Shown here one piece after another: positions 20,979 through 31,803 of a stretch of DNA of 64,000 bases. The stretch's first letter is position 1, and the number at the start of each line of letters is the position of its first letter. The notes beneath the pieces were generated by a model. That model did not search any database and was not told where the DNA came from. It saw only the letters and a program-made list of their open reading frames with translations. Made by a program: the position numbers and the translations under genes. The DNA is from Hofstenia miamia (taxonomy: Eukaryota; Xenacoelomorpha; Acoela). Location of the stretch: assembly GCA_004352715.1 (NCBI GenBank), contig SCFE01000024.1, forward strand, positions 415,337-479,336. Direction: 5' to 3'.

Positions 20979-23900
20979 ATGTCAGCATTTGTGAGATTCC
21001 TAACTCCAACTTCCAATGTTGCCAAATGGGGAGTGCTTCAACAAAATGTAGTTTCAGCGATTTCTGGCGTGTCTCACATTGCAGATTGTATGCAGTTTTC
21101 AGAAAATTTCGTGCATCCTGATGAACGATACCCGCGCAAAGATATCACTCTACTTCCTCCTATAACTAAACCAGACAAAGTAACCTAACTTATTTAAATA
21201 TATAGCTTTTTGCAACTCTACAACTTTTCGTTTTGCTAGTTTATGTTGCTACAATAGATTCAATTTTAAAAATTTGATGCAAAATGTGGGAATCACAAAT
21301 AAATTTTCTAAAATCAAATCAAAATCTTTTTCAGATTTCGCAATTGCAAATAAAAATGTTGGAAATGCTAATATGTGAAGCAGAGGATTCTAATTATTAA
21401 AAGGCTTTCCATCTGCCATTTTCGACTTTTTTGCGCCACCGTAAGTAATAAATTTGATTTTTTGAACTGCGTTTAAAGCCGTTTAAGTGATTGCGTAGCA
21501 TGTAATAAACGCATTTAAAATCTTGGCACAATTAACTTCCGTCCCATTTATACTTCCAGTATACACTGGCGTCACTCGTCAAACCCGGGGAGCACTCAAA
21601 TTTTAGTTTCCCGTTTGCAAGAATTGTTTTTGTGACTATGCAGACTACGTCCTAAATCTGGAACTATTAGAATCTATTGATAATTCATTTGTAACACAGT
21701 AATTTTATTGCTGACTTTTAATTTGTCAGTTTTTTTCTAGTATAATTGAAGTAAAGACACAAATAACAAAAAAACAAAATCGTGTCACTGTGCGTCATCA
21801 ATCTGCAATTTAAAAAGATATTCTTCCCCTTGTATATTTTTGCCATGCAAAAACTCAAATCGAAATATGAGCAACAAACCGCTCTATTTTATCACCATAC
21901 TTTGGAATTATTTACTGAGATCTTGTTGTAACTTCTCTATCTGTTTACTCGGTTTTGCAAGTTAATTTTTCCGTCCGTTTCCAGGCCAATCACGCATTCA
22001 GCGTTAAGATTTAAATGAGATTTGTAAAGAATTTATATAACTAAACAATAACAATATATTATGTGGCAGAGTGATTTGTACTGATGTTTAGAGTGAAGTA
22101 GAGTAAATGCGTATTAGCTCTCGTTAACATCAGGTTCATTACGATGTTTCGCGGAAATAGATTTAACCTTATAATTACCGAGCTTTTATTATAACATGGA
22201 TTAACAAATGGTACCCCAAAATAATCTTTGTATACATCAATGTATTTCCTATTCAGAAGAATGTTTAGCATATTTTTTTGTTCTTGTTATAGATTGTATA
22301 TGAATTAAGAGCACAAAAGTATAGTTCCCTGCAAATGGTACAAAGCACTTTGGGATTATATTCCAACACACATTCAAATCTGAATCTGATATGCTGTTAC
22401 AAAATATTTTTCAATATTTCCATATATAACTCTGTGTCCTGTAGTCGAACTGTTGGCATCAAATTAGTCTTATATTTTTATTTTCACACATACACTAATT
22501 TAAGTAAACAAAACCCTTATGTGATAGTTAAAATACTGACAAAAATTTTAAGTGTTGCAAATACATTTACTCATTAATTGCATATTTACCTAAATGGCAG
22601 GTTTCATTTGAGCACTTTGCTCTCTCGAGTGAGCAACATGTGAATTTTTTCAAGTTTTAACCGAATTCAAAGAATTGTGAAAAGAACGTGAGTTTTTGTG
22701 TTTCAATAAATTTATTTTATTTCATTCAAATTTAATAACTAAGTTTTAATTATCAATTTAAATGTAGAACACTGGTTTTATTATCGGTTTTAGTTTAGGT
22801 ACTGTGTGTCGGGCTCAACTATTATGATCACTGCGAAGAGCAGAACTGTAAAATTCCAACGTCGCCAGTTATTTTTAACAAATTTCCATCCACCCTCATA
22901 GGAGATTGTAGCAATGTCAAATATCCAACAATCACAGAGCAACTTGATTATGAAGTTGAATTAGCAGTGGTTATCGGAAAACAAGGAAAGGTAAACTTTC
23001 TATTGCTACTCTTGTTTATTACACGGTTCTGTGGGACTATAATATATTTGTCCCAATCCCGTTTATTATAATCTTTGACTCCTGGTATTGTCTCATCCAA
23101 TCCCATGAAAATCGCTTGTTCCATTTTACCCATGTGCTCCCACTGCATAATTTAAATTCTTCTAAAACTTAGAATAATATTATATATTATGTATTGTGTT
23201 GGCACTTATTTTAAAATAACATTGTAGATCACACATTAGTATAAGCCATTCATTCAGAAACTCATAGAATATAAACCGACAGACGTTATAGAACATAGGT
23301 AGTGTGTTGGTAATCAATACACTAGTTAAATTTGAGCAAGACTATATATATATATATTATTATTATTAACAGCAATCATGTGGTCATCTTTTTCGAATCC
23401 CCACTTTCTGGTATGACATACTGAAGATATTGCTGCTTTTCGAACAAAACAAAAAATTGCATAATAATGTATCCTTCATTCAGAACAGTTTTTCTTTATA
23501 ATGTTCACTTTGGACACTTCCATCTAACAACTTTGATTGTATAGACGTAAATTGAAGTTTTAAATTTAAATTGACACAGTTTTCTTACACTAAATAAATA
23601 GTTTGGGTGAAAATTGACTTCAAGTTTTTGCGTAATCTCAAAATACTGATCGTTATTTTCATTGTTTAAACTCAATTCAAAATAATTTTGTATATTAGTA
23701 ATACTGTAGGACATTGCTGAATCTGAAGCTTTGAATCATGTAGTGGGCTATACTGTTGCATGTGATGTTACTGCTCGCGATTGGCAGATGAAGAACGGCC
23801 GTCAGTGGTTGTTAGGTAAATCAATAGACGGCTTCTGTCCCATTGGCCCTGCTGTAGTCGGAAAATCGGAAATTTCAAATCCACATGCACTTCGTCTCTC

Positions 23901-26900
23901 TTGTCATATTAACGGTTGGTTTATATTTTAATATATTCGTTGATATGAAATACCTACAAAACATTCCACATTCTCTTGTGTCAGAATGTATGGTCGTTCC
24001 AGCTCGATATTTTGCTCAGTAAACTTATTTTGTAGTAACATTAATGCGTTTTGTGTATTTATAGAGTTCTCGAAAATAGCAATTATTTCGTCGCTATGAT
24101 GCATGTGCATTTTAAACTAGGATATTCCTATTTTTTCCAAAAGTTAAAACAAACACGAGTTATTTCGCTTGTTTTCTTCCAAAGCTTTAATGAAACTTTC
24201 TCTCCCATTTAGAGCATACGCAGCTAAACTGCAGATCAGTATTATCTTGAATAGTCTTGTGGATTGCATCAGTTCTTCTTCAGAGTACACGGATGCAATA
24301 TTTAAAATTTGTAATTGATTTGTCTCAATTCCCCACTTTGAAAATTAATTGTCTTTCGACGTTCAAATTCCAATTGAATTTTTTTGACTGGATAAACAAT
24401 TGCACTGCATTTATTAGAAATGAATTTCCGGCCAGTGCATTCAATTATCCGATATGTTCATACTCTATCCTGATATATGCAAGGCATTATCCGATATGTT
24501 CACTCAAATGTGCGATCAGTTCATTAGTTATCGGTTTTTATATTGAATTTTCCATACATGCCAGCAATTATCCAACACTTTTAACAATGTATGTATTAAC
24601 AAGCGATCATCAAAACTAGTATATATTCGAGTCAAGAGATGTATTTGTCAGCCAACGCACTGCAACGGGTTACGACATTTGTTGAATGTAACTATTCACT
24701 ACTGATGCCACTGTTATCGATTATAAAGACTATGGACAAATTACAAGTAAGACACGCGTTCGTTGGTGTGTGTGTGTGTGTATGGATTCTTCTTTACTTG
24801 GATGGATAGGACCGAGCCGACGTATTATTTGTTTTGATCTAGCTTTAAAGAAATTAAAGCAATACTCAATGGCTTTAAGTTAGCAGAAATAAGGTAGTAA
24901 TCTTCTCACATAAACTAGTTCCGCAGCAGCTTCATTCTGTGAATGACAAGGTGCGTTGTCAATAACAAACCAGAATGGAAACACTTCAGCTTGTTGTAGA
25001 ATATTTTTTTTAGTTTTTCTAGAAATTTAGGAAAGATTTTTTTTTACATCCACCAAGAATACATTTACTATACACGACATCTGTTATTGCAAACTGCTGC
25101 AATAATTTAACACACGTTGGTTTGCAACAATCTTCTTTGACCGTAATCATCTTCTTGCTCAACCAACCTTTGGTAATGTGAACAAGTTGTATGCTATTTC
25201 ATAGATCCAAACAATTCTGTTCTCACCAGAATGCTGATGAAGCCACTCTGCAAATTTCACTATTTCTAGCTTCTAGAACTAGATCATGCTTCTTAGTTAT
25301 GATCATTTGTAGTCGTTCCCATAAGTCAGCAATCAACTTATAATTTAAAAAACTCTGAAAAATACTGTCTTTCAATTTGTAAATCCAATATACATAATAA
25401 AAAATAATCTAGCATTTGAAAACTTAAAATAAATTTTCCCACCAAGAATGGGCTCTTGAAGTCAACGGATCTTCAAAATTTAACAATCTTGTTCTCAAAA
25501 TACTCATAACAAAATGCAAACCAGAATTATTTTGAATTTAAATCCTTCAAAAAAAACAATCATAATCATTCAACAAGTTCCATCCATGTGTTATTTATTT
25601 TTGTCTTATCACTTGAAGTAAACTCTTCATTGTTGACTGCTCCATCTACTGCTGTCTTAGCGTAATGCAAATCATTCCATTTAGTTATAATTTTTTTTAA
25701 TACATAGTTTTAGATAAGAACGAGTATATTTGTTTTTTTAATTAGTTTAGATAAATATTGTTACTAATATGTTTAGCTCCTTTGAAAACTTGTATTTCAA
25801 GTTTTCTTTGATATAAATTCAGTAATGCCAAACTTTTGCTAGATGTGCCAATGTAAATACTAGATATACCGTTTAATTGTTGGTTGTGCCTATTAAATGG
25901 TACAAATACCAATGTTAATGTTCGTTCTATCATTAATTTTAGATATGCCAATTGCAAGGTGAATGTGTAGATGCACTAAATGCCTTTTCGTCCATATTTT
26001 GCGTTTTAATCCGATTTCAAACGTATCTATTGAGTTCAGTTTTTTCGACCGGAGGGAGTTGATAGTGAGCCCAATCGTTACTGTCTGTCTGCTTCCATCG
26101 CTTTAAAACGTTAATCCCATTTGCTAAAATTTGTCTGTAATCCGATTGGCTAATAGCCATTGGCTAGTGACGATTCGACCGTTATTAAAAAATATGCCTC
26201 GAGGTAGACAGCCAAAATGGGAAATTTTGTTAGTAATGTTACTCCATGGATTTTGGAAGTTTATAGCTCATTTGAAAGGCAACACTAGAGCAAGATTTCA
26301 TCTAAGCGTCCAAAAGCCAAAAACCCAAGATCAAATTAGCTAGATCCAAAAAACGTAAAAAATTTGAAATTTTTTGTCGAGTTGACCGGGTATAGCTAGA
26401 TCAATCTTAAAAATTTTTACATGAGTATTTGAACCATCGATCGAACTCTATTGTGCATATAAATTTAACATAGTAAGCATTAATCGGATAGAGTGCTGGT
26501 CGATCAAGTACCCAGCAGTGAATAAACAAACTTGATCGACCAGTACTCTGGTCAATTACTGCTTACTATGCTAAATTTATTTACATTTATCCGACGTAAT
26601 AATCACATGAACTAGTCATATAAATCGACATATGGTGATCGAGGGATCCAGCAAAAAAGCCATTTAGCAAAAGTATTAATTTGAGAAAATTGAAAGAAGT
26701 TTTGTGACATTTGCATTTCTACATGGCATTTGCTATTTTGTTTTACATGTTATGGGTTTGAATACCCAAGCAATACCTAACATAAAAATTACAAAAATTA
26801 TTATTCCGATTGGTTTTCTGCAACAAAATTACCACCTAGAAAAAGTTTAAAATTTTGCACAATCCCTTCGATATATGCCATATCAGTAATATTGGTTACT

Positions 26901-27797
26901 CAGTTGCATCGGAATTTAAGAACTTTCGATCGCTGGTTTTTCACAAATACGAAATTTTTTGTTATTTTTTTAATCTAGCTGATAAGGAAGAAGTAGCTGT
27001 AAGGCGCGTGTTCTTGTTCATATTGTTAATGAATAATCAATTATCACTTAATACCTTTTGAAATGACATATCTTCATGAGAGGAATTTTTCAAATTGTTT
27101 ATGACTTGAAAGAAATGCTATATCTTCACAATAATTTATATTTACTTCATTATGAAAACATGATAATTTATGCTTTTTATGTTGTTTAAGGAGTTTAGTT
27201 TGAAAGTGAACTAACCCATTTTTATTATTTTACCAAAAAAAGTGTTCAAGGGTCTAGCCCTGTGTAAACATCAAACGGAATAAAAAGAATTTCATGAAAT
27301 AGAAAAGGCCATTTCGAATAGTTTGCTTCGAACTTCTGTAAAAGAGTAATAAATAGTCTAGTATCTCTTTCTGTTATAAATTCAGTTTTCAACTATATAC
27401 GGGATATCCCAATATCCCTGATTTATAAGCTCTTATATGTACTGTTCAAGATATTTATTCATAGACAAACATCACGATTTTGTAGGATTGTTGTATGTAA
27501 CTTTTAATAGTTTGATTAGAATTTTTATTATTAGCTCCGAAATTTTGAATATAAATGCTGTATTTAAATTTAGGTGTGAAAAAACAAGACGGGAATACTT
27601 CCAATATGATCTTTAGCGTTGCCTTCATTATCTCACACATTTCTAAATTTTGTACTCTTCTTCCTGGAGATGTTATTCTTACTAGCACACCGAGTGGTGT
27701 TGGAGTTTTCCGCAATCCACCAGAATTCCTGAAAAAAGGAGACATTGTAGAATGTTCAATTGAAAAGATTGGAAAAATCACAAATAAGATAATTTAG
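20979..27797 (+). CDS. FAHD2: Fumarylacetoacetate hydrolase domain-containing protein 2-like, four exons
   Basis: Exons are 20979-21179, 22799-22990, 23710-23914 and 27574-27797. GT/AG junctions and phases (0, 0, 1) agree, and the product is 273 aa. The ATG at 20979 (MSAFVRFLTP) is used because the upstream open frame starts with TTG. Exon 1 ends TLLPPITKPDK. Exon 2 gives VLCVGLNYYDHCEEQN and YEVELAVVIGKQGK, with the acidic metal-binding residues. Exon 3 gives VACDVTARDWQMKNGRQWLL. Exon 4 gives LPGDVILTSTPSGVGVF and the C-terminal KKGDIVECSIEKIG. These are the signature blocks of the FAH superfamily, closest to vertebrate FAHD2. The fold binds a divalent metal and usually acts on 2-oxo acid-type substrates; the FAHD2 substrate is not established. 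The human protein is 314 aa, and the difference is at the N-terminus, so an upstream exon or a divergent mitochondrial leader is possible. Intron 3 (3.7 kb) holds repeats. Confidence 0.9.
23340..23358. repeat. Short (TA)n tract in FAHD2 intron 2
   Basis: A simple TA run followed by a short TTA run in intron 2. No other feature was seen in this intron. Confidence 0.8.
24800..25330 (-). pseudogene. IS630/Tc1-like DDE transposase remnant in FAHD2 intron 3
   Basis: The minus-strand translation reads KFAEWLHQHSGENRIVWIYE (25250-25180), continuing with frame changes. It then reads FPFWFVIDNAPCHSQNEAA (24990-24920) and LKAIEYCFNFFKARSK (24850-24810). These are the three catalytic blocks of a DDE_3-type transposase: the first Asp (normally DE) is replaced by Tyr, the second (VIDNAPCH) and the terminal Glu (IEYCF) are kept. 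In-frame stops and shifts make it dead. No terminal repeats were recognised. It is different from the intact DD39D element at the window start. Confidence 0.75.
26461..26578. repeat. 118-bp imperfect palindrome (hairpin) in FAHD2 intron 3
   Basis: The left arm 26461-26509 (starting AAATTTAACATAGTAAGCAT) pairs with the right arm 26530-26578 with about 42 of 49 positions complementary, around a 20-base loop. It could be a very small MITE or a structured intronic RNA. No target duplication was identified. Confidence 0.8.
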
Positions 27798-27799
27798 AA

Positions 27800-28400
27800 T
27801 TATAAATTTTATTTAATTTTGTATTTTGAAAAAATATTTTTATATTTGTTTTTATTTTTGTACTTGAACTGAGCTGTATGTGAATGCTCTTGTTAAATTT
27901 CAGTGATGAATCAAATTTTCAATTTTTATTTTCAAATTGTGTTTTTATCTGAAATATACTTTCACCTTGGATAAATATCAAATGTCTTAACCTTGCTAAA
28001 GAAAAAAAGAAATTTTGGGAAATTTTCTAAGTTTTCAAATCTTCGCATAACTACCTTCAATATATAAAATAATTATAAGTATTACTTTTCATACTAATCA
28101 CAAGACTCAAAATGCTAAAAATGTAGGAATGATTTTAGAATCAACATGGGGCTTAACATATTTATTCAGAGATTTCCGAAAATCTGATGTAATTATATTT
28201 AAGGAAATTTTCGATTTTTTGGTTTTTTATCTTAACAAAAATTTTTTTCGATTTTGCACCGATTTTGACGTTCAAAAGTAGTTTTTGCGTTCAAAATTTG
28301 TAAGGATGTAAGAAAATTCTTATCTTACAAATAATGATGCCTTCGACGCGCTCTTAAAGCTAATATTTGATCTGCAAAATTTTAAGAATATTTTAGGTTC
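27800..28400. other. AT-rich spacer downstream of FAHD2
   Basis: Contains the FAHD2 3' untranslated region. No gene or repeat structure was recognised. Confidence 0.4.
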
Positions 28401-28403
28401 ATA

Positions 28404-28592
28404 TTGACTGAATATTTCATTAATGTCGCAATTCGAACCTGGAATTCGCTACCTAAGCAAATTAAAAACATTGAAAAGTCGAAGTCTTTTAAAAAGCATT
28501 TAAAAATCTTCTTTAAGCAAAAATATATTTCTGGTACATCATGGTTAGGATATAAATTTTACAGCAATGACTATACGATAACACGCCATTAA
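28404..28592 (+). pseudogene. LINE reverse transcriptase C-terminal tail
   Basis: The plus-strand translation reads NVAIRTWNSLPKQIKNIEKS and SFKKHLKIFF. This is the pattern (R-x-WNxLP, then SFKxxLKxFL) that closes the ORF2 of many non-LTR retrotransposons. Only the last ~60 codons remain, consistent with a 5'-truncated insertion. Confidence 0.7.
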
Positions 28593-28599
28593 AATATAC

Positions 28600-29530
28600 A
28601 GTAATTTATTAGCCTGGAAGATTTGTTACTTTTTGTAATGTATGTTGATTTTTACATGTTTTTTTTGAAATTATTGACGCTATTCAGATAAATTATCAGT
28701 TATTAAATTGTAAATAATTATCTTAATATAGAATCTCTTATCTTATTAATTTATGTAATTCTTATAAAAAGAAAGTGTATAACTTATAAAATAGCAACAA
28801 AGTAATGCAAAGGTGATTTAAGTCCAAAACTGAAAAAATAGATAAAACAAATTTTAATAAATGGCACTCATAGGAGTAAAATAAAAGCAACAATTTCAGG
28901 ATTTTATAAATAGTTTCCCTAATTTGTTCAAAATAGACGTTATACAGTGAGCTCCAATGGAATCATTGTACTAGAATATTAATGGAACAGGGTTAAGACA
29001 GTCTACATAAGTTAGGCGTTGACTACTAAATTTTTGGTATCGGACAACCCTAGGTAGTGGTTTCTTTGGACCAGTTATTAGAAATATCCATGTTATAGAA
29101 TTAATGAATATTTAAATATCTTTCATTAATATAAGAATAATTTATGCCAAATTTGAGCATGAAATTAGTATTATTTGAAAAGTAGTAATATCAAGTTCAT
29201 CATTATAATTTTAAATATTTAATCATAATTTATAGTGCCCATTGTTGAGAAATATCATGAAACTATGAGTAATACTATGTTGTACTGAAATTTCAATGCA
29301 AACTTTGTAGATACCTTGGAGATTTGTTCTATTCTGCGGAAGGAATATTGTGTAAATTTGTTCTGTCAAATGGTTGTAGCGACCTAGCCGGCTGGAATTC
29401 AAATTAAAATCACAAACATTTAAATGTTATACTTACAAAGCACGATGCGCAGGTACAGTATATATGTGATATTCGTACCAGCCCGGAATAGGTTCTACAT
29501 GTACACGTACAGGAGAAGAACAACACAAAT
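28600..29530. other. AT-rich spacer
   Basis: No coding, RNA or repeat structure was recognised between the LINE tail and the Penelope-like element. Confidence 0.4.
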
Positions 29531-29552
29531 AACCTTAATAAGAACATGCAGA

Positions 29553-29583
29553 GATATATTTCGACTTACAAAGTCATCGTCAG
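29553..29583 (-). ncRNA. Hammerhead-ribozyme-like core in Penelope terminal repeat
   Basis: On the minus strand the bases read CTGACGA (matching the CUGANGA box), then T, then a stem GACTT/AAGTC with loop TGT, then GAAA and TATATC. These are the hammerhead catalytic boxes around stem II, ending at a possible cleavage site. Stem III would be only about two pairs, as described for retroelement hammerheads. Stem I partners were not convincingly found. The matching site in the other repeat (30934-30964, +) has CTTACGA and TTGAAA, and so is damaged. Confidence 0.5.
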
Positions 29584-29708
29584 TTTTACAAATTATTCCC
29601 TCTAAATGTACTAGATTTTAAAATAATAGTTATAATCTTTTAAATTATCTGAAAACCTAAGCAAAATACTAAGTATATTACCTGAAGCAATATCAACATC
29701 AATGCTAA

Positions 29709-30546
29709 AAAATTTGCTAATGACATCATAAAACAAAACACAAAAGGTTATATGGTTTCATATGATATTAAGAGTCTATACACAAATGTACCATTAGAAA
29801 AATCAATTGATGCTGCAATTGAACTCCTTAAGAATAAAAACACAAAAATTTACAATCTGGAGTACAACACAATAAAAGAACTATTAACTTTAGAAACGAA
29901 GAATACTTTAATGGAATTTGATAACACATTTTATCGTCAAAAAGATGGTTTAGCCATGGGAAATCCGTTAAGTACTACTCTTGCAAATATATATTTAACT
30001 ACAATTGAAAACAAATTTACAACATCAGACATCCACTTCATTTATTATCAACGCTATATGGATGATATATTTGCATTAGTAAAAGATGAAGAAGCATCAG
30101 AAAACATACTTACAAAATTGAATTTAATTGACAAGAGTATTCAATTTACAAAAGAGATTGAAACTAAAAACAAATTTCATTTTTTGAATATACAAATAAT
30201 TAGAAAAGATAACAAATTTGAAACTGGAATCTATTATAAACCAACAGACACAGGATTGTTATTGAACTACAACTCAAATACGCCTTTAAATTACAAAATA
30301 TCATTAATTAAAAGTTATATTCATCGAATATTTGACAATTGCAGCACATATAGAACAATTAACCAAGAAATAGGAAATCTTAAGATTGAATTAAAGAAGA
30401 ATGAATTTCCAAATAATTTCATAGATCGACATCTTAAGAAATCATTAGAAGACATTTTATTTAAAAACAAAAGATCAAAAAACAATCCAACTAATTATGA
30501 ACATTTTTTAAGATCGAATATAGAGGACTTCACACTGAAAACATGA
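29709..30546 (+). pseudogene. Penelope-like reverse transcriptase
   Basis: An open frame of about 279 codons, entered at 29709 without its own start codon (first internal ATG 29752). It begins DIIKQNTKGYMVSYDIKSLY and TNVPLEKSI. Further blocks are FYRQKDGLAMGNPLSTTLAN and the catalytic YYQRYMDDIFALV (YMDD), then KFHFLNIQI. This is the Penelope RT pattern, with SYDIKSLYTNVPL and DGLAMGNPLS as diagnostic blocks. The N-terminal finger region is missing. The frame ends at 30546, where a frameshift separates it from the GIY-YIG remnant. Confidence 0.85.
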
Positions 30547-30619
30547 TTAAAGAACTCAAAAAAATATCAATATTTAAAGAAAATGTTAGATTTACATATA
30601 ACAATCATAAGCTAAGAAC

Positions 30620-30880
30620 AAAATTGGTGAAGATTATATTGGTTTTTCTAGTAGGCAACTATCAAGAAGAATTAAAGAACATGAGACCAGTTCTAATATA
30701 TCTAATCATTTAAAAAAATGCGGACTAAACTTTGAAACAAAAATATTACATTAGACGTCACGATCAAGTAATTTTAAAATTATTGAGAGTATTTTTATAA
30801 AATCCTTGCAACCAAGCTTAAACACAAAAGAAGAATATATTTATAAATTAAATTTGCCACTTTTTAAAATTTGAAAAATT
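30620..30880 (+). pseudogene. GIY-YIG endonuclease remnant of Penelope element
   Basis: With frame changes the sequence reads DYIGFSSRQLSRRIKEHE, then SNHLKKCGLNFETKIL, then FIIKSLQPSLNTKEEY-like residues. These are the YIG half, the R-x-KEH helix and the C-terminal P-x-LN block of the GIY-YIG domain linked to Penelope RTs. The first strand (GIY) is not recognisable. Confidence 0.65.
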
Positions 30881-30989
30881 ATAATTATTATTGTAAAATC
30901 TAGTAAATTTAGAGGGAATAATTTGTAAAGAAACTTACGATGACTTTGTAAGTTGAAATATATCTGCATGTTCTAATTAAGTTTAATTA

Positions 30990-31800
30990 AACTCCTTAAA
31001 AACATGATATTAGTTTTAGCAAAATGTTCCTAATTTGAATTTTGTTTAAGTGCTGATATTTTTCTGTTTTGCCAGTTTAGCTGTTAGGCCTTATGTTTTT
31101 ATTTTATTTGTATTTATTTATTTAGTCTTAGAGGCATGCAAAAACTTTTTTGGTACTTATGATGTAAAAATTGATGTAGATGTTGCTACTACTACAAAAG
31201 GAGAGACATTCAAGTGAAATTAAATATAGAGGAAAATATGAAAACTCTAATGTGTTGATTTTTGTAAATGAATTTGTGAAATAATTTATATAACTATAAA
31301 TAACAGTTCCTCTTAAATTCAACTAATTTAATGATGCCTTTGTATTAGCTACATGAAAGGCGGTTCAAATTTCCTACCTAGACCATATAAGTTAACACAT
31401 TTCTTGTAAAGACACAATAAATTATGTGCAAGACATACACGTTGTGTTAATCTTACTAAGTTTTTGCAATAACTACTTTCAAGTCTTTCTAAGAATGTCA
31501 CGCTGAAAACTATAAAGCATATCTGTGATTATTGTGATTACTGTTACATTAAATAAATATTTTCAGTCATATCAAGCCGTTAAAAATACCCAGTGGTGGC
31601 TGTATGTAGAAGTCATCAATAATGGCGTCATGAGGTTCTTTGCTTGGGCTAGTATGTGTTTAGTAATTTCGTGGATGGACATAGGATCAATTTGGAGACC
31701 TATGTGAAGCCTTTATTTAATGAATTTTGCTTTAATAGTTTTAACGTATTCGTAGCACACATTATATTATAAAGCTAAATCAATCAATAAGTATTTACTA
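30990..31800. other. Intergenic, no clear gene
   Basis: An AT-rich stretch between the Penelope element and the 3' end of the sulfotransferase gene. A short open frame at about 31560-31707 (+) has no recognisable domain. Confidence 0.4.
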
Positions 31801-31803
31801 AAT

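Larger units (their letters stand above)
29534..30981 (+). mobile_element. Penelope-like retroelement with inverted terminal repeats
   Basis: A reverse transcriptase frame (from 29709) followed by a decayed GIY-YIG endonuclease remnant (about 30620-30880) is bracketed by ~100-bp repeats. The repeat 29534-29640 is in inverted orientation relative to 30868-30981. Shared blocks include GAACATGCAGA, TTCGACTTACAAAGTCATCG and AATTATTCCCTCTAAAT. Penelope-like elements are known to have long terminal repeats in direct or inverted order and to carry hammerhead ribozymes there. The RT lacks its N-terminal part, so the copy is 5' truncated. Confidence 0.85.

Noticed and set aside
22948-23148. 66-codon minus-strand frame overlapping FAHD2 exon 2
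   Set aside because: It overlaps the real exon on the opposite strand and no domain could be recognised.
31525-31707. Short plus-strand frame near the sulfotransferase 3' end
   Set aside because: A faint resemblance to other sequences on both strands could not be turned into a domain assignment.
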